Shown in pieces: positions 62,847 through 64,000 of a stretch of DNA of 64,000 nt. The stretch lies in the NCBI GenBank assembly GCA_024220525.1, contig JAMYWO010000189.1:16753-80752 (forward strand). The letters are read 5' to 3'. A model generated the notes under the pieces. That model did not search any database. It had not been told where the DNA came from and saw only the letters and a program-made list of their open reading frames with translations. Source of the stretch: Cochliopodium minus (taxonomy: Eukaryota > Discosea > Himatismenida > Cochliopodiidae). The position numbers and the translations under genes were made by a program. Each line of letters opens with the position of its first letter. Within the stretch, counting starts at the first letter, position 1.

Positions 62847-63266
62847 ATGTTTGCCACTTATCATCGTTCATATACTTCAATTAATTTTGTAGAAATAAAA
62901 AAAATGAAAGAGATCAAGAAATTATATAAAATCACACCAAAATTTAAATATTTCCATAGATCATCCATCCATTTGAAATATGATACCAAACATTTTGTTA
63001 GTATACAATATAACAAACAATATATCAGAAAATATTCGGATGATACAGAGGCTATCACGATATCATTCAAGAAGGGATTGAGATTGCTGATGAAAAAGGT
63101 ACATCCTGATCTATTCAACAATCATCCACGAGAGAAGAGCATCAATGAAAATTCTCTCAAATTATTGCTGGGATATCTTGATGCCTTCAAAAATAATAAA
63201 GATAAGATTGATGCAGAATTGATAGAGATACATTTCTTTTTGATTGATTCAAATGAAGGTAATTAA
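62847..63266 (+). CDS. Short TCAIM-like (DUF4460) mitochondrial protein
   Basis: 139 codons. The N-terminus MFATYHRSYTSINFVEIKKM is basic and free of acidic residues in its first 15, like a mitochondrial presequence. The core GLRLLMKKVHPDLFNNHP followed by NENSLKLLLGYLDAF matches the J-domain-like DUF4460 of TCAIM, a mitochondrial protein (HPDxF near the start and NExSLxxLxxYL next). TCAIM in animals is about 500 residues with a further conserved part; here only the first domain is visible, and the gene either stops at 63266 or splices at the GTAATT immediately before the stop codon. Its biochemical role is not known. Confidence 0.6.
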   Translation: MFATYHRSYTSINFVEIKKMKEIKKLYKITPKFKYFHRSSIHLKYDTKHFVSIQYNKQYIRKYSDDTEAITISFKKGLRLLMKKVHPDLFNNHPREKSINENSLKLLLGYLDAFKNNKDKIDAELIEIHFFLIDSNEGN

Positions 63267-63408
63267 AAACCACGAATATCATAGAGAAAAAAAATAGATT
63301 TGATCAAAAGATTAATATTACAATATGATCAATATTACATTCATCATTTCATTTTGCTTTCTTATAGAGATAATCATTATAAATAAAAAAATAAAAAAAT
63401 AAAAAAAA
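63267..63408. other. Intergenic spacer
   Basis: Short AT-rich spacer between two plus-strand genes. I see nothing in it. Confidence 0.4.
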
Positions 63409-64000
63409 TGTCAAAAATAACTGTTGTGGTGAGAAACTTCAGGATTCGAAAAACCAATTTTTTTTTTTTTTTATCTTTCAATAAAATTTGCTCTTAATTG
63501 GAGAATTAATGATCAAAATTTAAATTTTAATGAAATAAAATATGAAAATATAAAAAATGAAAAAATAAAAAAATAAAAAACATAAATTAAAAAACAAATA
63601 TTAAAATTGGAAAAATAAAAAGTGATAATTTAAAAATAAAAATAATTCTTGGATTAATTTAGTCCGTAATAGGTACCATGACAGAAATAAAAACGACATT
63701 GGAGGAATACGGGACCTTGTACGGACATCACATGAGGCTGAATAAAATGAAAGAATCCATGCGGGATCTTTTGGCAGAGTGTGGTTTGGAGATCAATTCC
63801 TCTGGTGACGGGAAAAAAGAGGAAGAGGAGGGTCTCAAACCTGAGACATATAAAGGTTTGTCTTTGGTAGGGTTCATGATGGATTGGGTAAAAAAAAAAA
63901 AAAATTGTTAAATTTTTTATTTTTTATTTTTTATTTTTGTTTATTTTTCAATTTTTTTTTTTTATTTTTTTTTCATTTTGTTAATTTTTTATTTTATATT
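63409..64000 (+). CDS. 5' part of an unrecognised gene, runs off window
   Basis: A first exon MSKITVV (63409-63429) with a GTGAGA donor joins to an exon at about 63661 reading SVIGTMTEIKTTLEEYGTLY, then HHMRLNKMKESMRDLLAECG and SLVGFMMDW, ending at GTAAAA near 63887. The predicted protein is helical and partly acidic, with no signal peptide. A simpler start at the inner ATG (63678) is also possible. The gene continues past 64000. No family recognised. Confidence 0.45.

Overview
The window is nuclear DNA from a free-living, mitochondriate, very AT-rich protist. Genes are packed tightly on both strands and broken up by many short GT-AG introns (about 50-300 bases) in an A/T-homopolymer background. 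TAA, TGA and TAG all end reading frames that match known families, so the code looks standard. Receptor-type TKL and tyrosine-kinase-like kinases, a Ras family joined to F-boxes, PBZ zinc fingers, an asparagine tract, RCC1-like and Sel1 proteins, a GLUG-type adhesin and a group-3-LEA-like protein together suggest an amoeba (Amoebozoa or a similar lineage). I cannot name the species. The sequence is a draft: there is a 100-base N gap at 14552-14651, and single Ns at 22733 and 23818.

Layout. 1-6337 (minus): a 5'-partial-in-window LEA-like gene with a mitochondrial-type N-terminus, then a BAR-PH-ArfGAP-ankyrin gene. 6605-12318: a JmjC-type oxygenase, glucose-6-phosphate 1-epimerase, a small secreted protein (minus) and a phytanoyl-CoA-dioxygenase-like oxygenase. 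12584-19808: a small membrane protein, a Sel1 protein, a cytochrome P450 with an assembly gap, a 15-exon cysteine-synthase-like gene and a protein kinase. 20046-26489: a GLUG-repeat surface protein, a tRNA-Leu cut off at an N, a gene fragment between ambiguous bases, and an RCC1-like gene. 26580-37932: two receptor kinases with different ectodomains flank a cluster of small secreted proteins. 38252-47677: PRMT5, two small basic proteins, an MGMT-PBZ fusion, a zinc-ribbon repeat gene and two small membrane proteins. 47863-55294: a multi-pass membrane protein, a CaMK-like kinase and three secreted proteins. 55496-64000: a second RCC1-like gene, two tandem Ras-F-box genes, a short TCAIM-like protein and the start of an unknown gene.

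Themes. (1) Unusual domain fusions: MGMT with two PBZ fingers (41769-43947), and Ras GTPase with an F-box (58189-60406 and 60564-62767). (2) Small secreted families with lineage-specific designs: three proteins with a tiny collagen-like Gly-X-Y stretch, and three members of a Cys-containing YLG.C family with different low-complexity tails. (3) Microexons of 8, 15, 15, 18, 26 and 27 bases, each supported by conserved protein motifs. (4) Two families of short palindromic or dispersed non-coding elements; every copy I recognised lies inside an intron. (5) A roughly 550-base identical tract between the Ras-F-box paralogs, which looks like gene conversion.
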